A DNA stretch of 8,784 nucleotides from Pirellulales bacterium (GTDB taxonomy: Bacteria; Planctomycetota; Planctomycetia; Pirellulales; Thermoguttaceae): positions 1 through 8,784 of the forward strand of contig JAUWJC010000146.1 in the NCBI GenBank assembly GCA_030607895.1, in the 5' to 3' direction. A model generated the notes under the pieces. It made no database searches. It saw only the letters and a program-made list of their open reading frames with translations, and was not told where the DNA came from. This document shows positions 7,401 through 8,784 of the stretch, piece after piece. Both the position numbers and the translations under genes were made by a program. How positions within the stretch are numbered: position 1 is the stretch's first letter; every line of letters starts with the position of its first letter.

Positions 7401-8784
7401 TCGTTGGTCACCTGAAACGACAACTCGACCTTCTCGCCCGGCGAGTACCGCTGGCTCTGCCCGGCAACGCTAACCTGCAACCGCCGCTTGGGCCGCCTGT
7501 AGACGAGCCGTTCGGCCAGCGGCTTGGGTTGGTTCGTACGATAGTCGTAGATTGTCAGCCGGATCACTCCGCTTACCTCGTCCGGCAGCGTGACGGCCAC
7601 CGGATTAGGCCCGGTTTGCGTGGCGAAGGCCTGTTGTCCGACGGGCACGCCGCGGCACCAGGCGGCGGCAACCAGGGGCAACCCGGCCTCGACCGACTGC
7701 ACGTTGAACTCCAGCGGCACGCCCGGCTCGAACACACCGAGTCCCGTCGTCAGCACGATCTCTTGCGAACTGGAGAGATCGGGCAGTTTCGGCTCGTCGT
7801 CGACACCGGCCGGCGTCTCGATTTTCAATCGGTACTTTTCCCCCGGCACCGGTCTGAAGCTGAACGCCCCCATCCCTTCGTGCGTGGTCTCGACAGCGGC
7901 AACGGCCTTGTCGCGGCTATCGACGATTTTCCCAACAAGCTGCACGGGTTCCCCCAGCGGATCTCGGGCGGTGAAGTAGACGCGGTTTTCCAGGGGCCGG
8001 GTCCGCTCGCCCTCGGGGTATCCGGCCGCCAACTCGCCGCCCTCCGGATAGAAACGCACCTCGACTTTTCCCAGGTTGATCGGGATCGTTTTGGCAATCG
8101 TTTCCCGGGTACCGCCGTCGTCGACCACCACGACCAGTTGCCCGTCGCCGCGGTCGATTTTTCCGGGCAAGTTGAATTCCACTTGAAAGGTGCCGTCGGC
8201 CGATGCTTGCGAGTCGTCGCGATGGACCACCTGGCCGTCGCCCGTGGCGATCACCTTCAGCCGGGCTTTGGCCGCCGGAGGACCCTCGGCCCGCTCGGCC
8301 GAGAAATCGGCCACCACCCGCTCGCCCGGCACGTAGCTGTCGCGGACAAACTCCAACTCCTTCTTCAGCCGCGGCAACCGGTAGCGGCGGATGAAGAAAG
8401 AGCGCCGCTCCTCGGGAAACGCTTCGTCGAGACTCCGTGTCACCAGAGTATACTGGCCGCCAGCCAGCGAGTCGGGAATCTGAAATGCTCCGCTGCCGAC
8501 GCCCCGTTCGGTTACGCCTTCGGCCGAAAAAGGGACCAGGTTTAATTTGTGCGAAGCACCCTTCGGGCCGTTCCGGCAAATTAAACCTGGTCCCTTTTTC
8601 GGCCCGAGAATCTCGAAGTGGACCGGCATCGGCCGACCGGCAGTCAGCCCGAACCGCGAGAGCGTAAGCGAGCGGAAGTAGACCGTCTCGCCCGGCTGGT
8701 ACATCGGCTTGTCCAAAGCCAGTTGGGTAACGTAGCGGACCGGCACGACTTCCAGTCGGGTGTCGACTTTCTCCTGCTTGTCCC
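4406..8784 (-). CDS. Alpha-2-macroglobulin family protein with thioester domain (5' end beyond window)
   Basis: The reading frame stays open to the right edge (…DTRLEVVPVRYV…), so the GTG at 8746 is not the true start and the N-terminus, including any signal peptide, is missing. 1458 residues are visible, counted from the first whole codon at 8782. In order they are: an MG2-like domain (LALDKPMYQPGETVYFR, 21-37); further macroglobulin beta domains; a bait-region-type domain (about 430-545, LGVSVTDDSLL and LLLGTQGWRRF); two membrane segments (605-625, 631-650); a charged linker (675-754); the A2M domain (CWNPLLLADADGRASVEF, from about 778); a thioester domain with CFEQ at 989-992 and GGFGSTQATILALKSL near 1225; and a C-terminal receptor-binding-like domain ending at 1458. 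Family members trap or bind proteases and other targets through a reactive thioester outside the cytoplasmic membrane. A defensive or envelope-protecting role is inferred from the family. Residues 60-87 are encoded by a palindromic repeat. No partner gene such as a class C penicillin-binding protein is visible. Confidence 0.9.
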   Translation of the reverse strand, partial: DKQEKVDTRLEVVPVRYVTQLALDKPMYQPGETVYFRSLTLSRFGLTAGRPMPVHFEILGPKKGPGLICRNGPKGASHKLNLVPFSAEGVTERGVGSGAFQIPDSLAGGQYTLVTRSLDEAFPEERRSFFIRRYRLPRLKKELEFVRDSYVPGERVVADFSAERAEGPPAAKARLKVIATGDGQVVHRDDSQASADGTFQVEFNLPGKIDRGDGQLVVVVDDGGTRETIAKTIPINLGKVEVRFYPEGGELAAGYPEGERTRPLENRVYFTARDPLGEPVQLVGKIVDSRDKAVAAVETTHEGMGAFSFRPVPGEKYRLKIETPAGVDDEPKLPDLSSSQEIVLTTGLGVFEPGVPLEFNVQSVEAGLPLVAAAWCRGVPVGQQAFATQTGPNPVAVTLPDEVSGVIRLTIYDYRTNQPKPLAERLVYRRPKRRLQVSVAGQSQRYSPGEKVELSFQVTNEAGEPVPAALGVSVTDDSLLNLADDDTPKMPTHFLLTTEVKNPEDENPENLEDADFYLSDDPEAAVALDLLLGTQGWRRFVEKTLQELKEEGRDDQQIARLIALGGKADPPAMFDNLGKIRAKYEKSLADYRAERTRVLNTLTTVSFFGGIGLVLLVAMLALLNVAHGLRLWVPALVTATACLGVGAILMNPRRLKSGTDGAVAFAPFNMAPADVSKVVDEAEGGAAEEREKPGDALRGAEEDEKATQMPAGAGKDLKKLTELRRPGRKKKARKREPALEEAAEDPDKELAHRRFTIRQYAHKHVPGPPGVRTDFTETLCWNPLLLADADGRASVEFELSDAVTEFRVLVDAHADGRIGTGEGEVVSRIPFNLQPKMPLEVTAGDLIRLPLAVVNDTDKSLPVELTLEHGPLVKLDGQAKRKLKLEPRKRGREYFVLEVTGQKGDCSLTFSGMAGRLADALKRSIKVVPPGFPKSLSYSGQIDGNQELVVDLLEQWVPGSLEMTLSAFPSTLADLQQGISSIMREPTGCFEQASTANYPNVLALNYMEEHDVADPAVTRRAKELLKKGYAKLVGYECKKKGYEWFGGDPGHEALTAYGLMQFRDMAKVYNVDQEMIRRTANWLLERRDGKGGFKRNARALDSFGRAPQDITDAYITWALCESGQKGIEAQIKHVAKLGEKSDDPYLLALAAASVLNAGKKAQGKRLLEKLAKAQADDGHLEGKAGSITRSGGQSLKVETTALAALAWLKLPEFAAQANRAVGWIVKSRQGSGGFGSTQATILALKSLLAHAKASRKTVSAGKLIIRRDGTQIGERSFGAGRQETITIDGLETKLESGKNKLAISLTGNNKMPYVLDVSFRSRKPAGDPDCPVRLSTKLGKKQVQSGETAALVAQLVNTTDKGQPMTVAILGLPAGLEVRSEQLEELKKAGTIDYYETRAREVICYWRSLAPKKKVDIKLDLIAAVPGKYTGPSSRAYLYYTAEQKHWTDPLVVEITEE
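5807..5818 (-). other. Thioester motif CFEQ of the macroglobulin
   Basis: These codons read Cys-Phe-Glu-Gln in the context EPTGCFEQASTANYP. In this family the Cys and Gln side chains form an internal thioester that covalently captures targets after activation. The animal consensus is CGEQ; Phe replaces Gly here, while bacterial members commonly vary at this position (CLEQ in the E. coli protein, from memory). All residues needed for the bond are present, so the protein is predicted to be thioester-active. Confidence 0.85.
6833..6970 (-). other. Two membrane-spanning segments within the macroglobulin
   Basis: Residues 605-625 (SFFGGIGLVLLVAMLALLNV) and 631-650 (LWVPALVTATACLGVGAILM) are long hydrophobic stretches separated by a five-residue polar turn (AHGLR). 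They fit a helical hairpin in the membrane, which would place the flanking domains on the same side. They follow the bait-region-type domain and precede a charged linker. Confidence 0.75.
8522..8604. repeat. Perfect long inverted repeat (REP/MITE-like palindrome) inside the macroglobulin gene
   Basis: The left arm 8522-8549 (starting GGCCGAAAAAGGGACC) is the exact reverse complement of the right arm 8577-8604, giving 28 of 28 paired bases. The 27-nt spacer holds its own small hairpin CGAAG-CACC-CTTCG (8552-8565) and a CCG-TTC-CGG (8568-8576) stem. The arms contain AT-rich stretches (TTTAATTTG, AAAAA) unlike the surrounding GC-rich codons. GGCC borders both ends of the core, but it is itself palindromic and cannot be read as a target duplication. 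The element is translated on the minus strand as residues 60-87 without a stop. It resembles short non-autonomous palindromes mobilised by IS200-like or REP-associated transposases. That origin is inferred, because no transposase and no second copy is in the window. Confidence 0.85.

Noticed and set aside
7304..8545. Plus-strand open frame of 413 codons opposite the macroglobulin gene
   Set aside because: It is antisense to a gene with clear domain motifs, has no recognisable protein pattern, and ends only because a TAA occurs in the left arm of the palindrome. High GC content commonly gives such shadow frames.
8522..8604. The palindrome as an intrinsic terminator or the end of the gene
   Set aside because: The T5 run lies inside the stem rather than after it, and the frame continues through with conserved family sequence on both sides.
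8746..8748. GTG as the start of the macroglobulin gene
   Set aside because: The frame stays open with plausible protein sequence (DKQEKVDTRLEV) to the window edge, and the domains expected before MG2 and any export signal are missing.

Overview
The window looks like chromosomal DNA from a GC-rich, flagellated member of the Planctomycetota (Pirellulales-like). This is inferred from the protein style: an enlarged FliD with several flagellin-hook IN units, a futalosine-pathway MqnD, a very large macroglobulin protein, and mostly weak Shine-Dalgarno signals. No ribosomal RNA or other taxonomic marker is present, so the assignment is tentative.

Layout. Positions 1-230 are non-coding leader with a small AT-rich dyad. 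Next comes a rightward cluster of fliD (231-2996, filament cap), fliS (3026-3448, flagellin export chaperone) and mqnD (3497-4354, 1,4-dihydroxy-6-naphthoate synthase). The gaps between these genes are 29 and 48 nt, so one transcript is possible. A 51-nt convergent intergenic region with a short GC-rich hairpin separates them from one leftward gene. That gene (4406 to the right edge) encodes an alpha-2-macroglobulin family protein whose N-terminus lies outside the window. About half of the window is this single gene.

How the genes relate. FliD and FliS act together in filament assembly. MqnD belongs to menaquinone synthesis and has no obvious functional link to them beyond a possible shared transcript. 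The macroglobulin keeps a complete thioester motif (CFEQ). It also carries two membrane-spanning segments and a highly charged linker near where a bait region would be expected.

Most notable observation. A perfect inverted repeat with 28-nt arms and a 27-nt spacer (8522-8604) lies inside the macroglobulin coding sequence. It is translated in frame as about 27 residues within the MG2-like domain. It resembles a mobile REP/MITE-like palindromic element domesticated as coding sequence, comparable in principle to the palindromic elements found inside Rickettsia genes.
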